Below are positions 63,971 to 64,000 of a DNA stretch of 64,000 nt, piece after piece. The notes under the pieces are model-generated. The model worked only from the letters and a program-made list of their open reading frames with translations. It did no database searches and had not been told where the DNA came from. Within the stretch, counting starts at the first letter, position 1. The number at the start of each line of letters is the position of its first letter. Made by a program: the position numbers and the translations under genes. The DNA comes from Klenkia soli (GTDB lineage Bacteria; Actinomycetota; Actinomycetes; Mycobacteriales; Geodermatophilaceae): positions 1-64,000 of the forward strand of contig NZ_FNIR01000016.1 of the NCBI RefSeq assembly GCF_900103975.1. Direction: 5' to 3'.

Positions 63971-64000
63971 GGCGGCAGTGTTCCCTACCCGGAACCAGCG

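Overview
This is a contiguous piece of a very GC-rich actinobacterial chromosome. It has GTG and TTG starts, many 4-nt ATGA/GTGA gene overlaps, and almost every third codon position is G or C. The gene content and very GC-rich Pro/Ala-rich proteins suggest a Geodermatophilus/Blastococcus/Modestobacter-type organism; this is inference, not proof. I see no rRNA, tRNA, CRISPR array, transposase or prophage. About 58 protein genes are supported, and the first is cut by the left edge.

Much of the right two thirds follows the order known from Mycobacterium tuberculosis around Rv2674-Rv2703: msrB, hemQ-hemY-hemE, DUF3000, RNase D, dxs, TRAM-type RNA methyltransferase, APC permease, two trkA genes, DUF3159, OB-fold protein, DUF3710, dut, DUF4193, LytR_C protein, inositol monophosphatase, ppgK, sigA. 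Interruptions relative to that backbone are an orphan LuxR-type regulator (29.9 kb), a fadA-fadB pair (32.1-35.3 kb), and a cell-envelope block at 38-45 kb holding an SGNH lipoprotein, an MprF-like membrane aminoacyltransferase, a membrane esterase and a GT39-like glycosyltransferase.

The left third holds two tandem TerC genes (the complete one behind a yybP-ykoY-type manganese riboswitch), an OmpR/PhoB-type two-component system facing a secreted DUF5666/CvpA-like/Pro-rich membrane operon, uvrB, the glgX-treY-treZ pathway making trehalose from glycogen, ligC and a LigD-like polymerase separated by a secreted peptidase, a divergent pair of exported proteins (intradiol dioxygenase, beta-propeller lipoprotein), a cold-shock gene and an extracellular nuclease. 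The far right (58.6-64 kb) holds DUF7455, a VanW protein, a YihY protein, small DUF3039/DUF3099 genes and an HhH-GPD repair protein.

Three themes recur. At least 15 genes have a TANNNT -10 box only 6-8 nt before the start codon and no ribosome binding site, the mark of leaderless transcripts; several of these boxes are hidden inside the end of the upstream gene. Intergenic gaps often carry long perfect hairpins. The most unusual structure is at 49.6 kb, where the last codons of the second trkA are duplicated on either side of a small inverted-repeat element.
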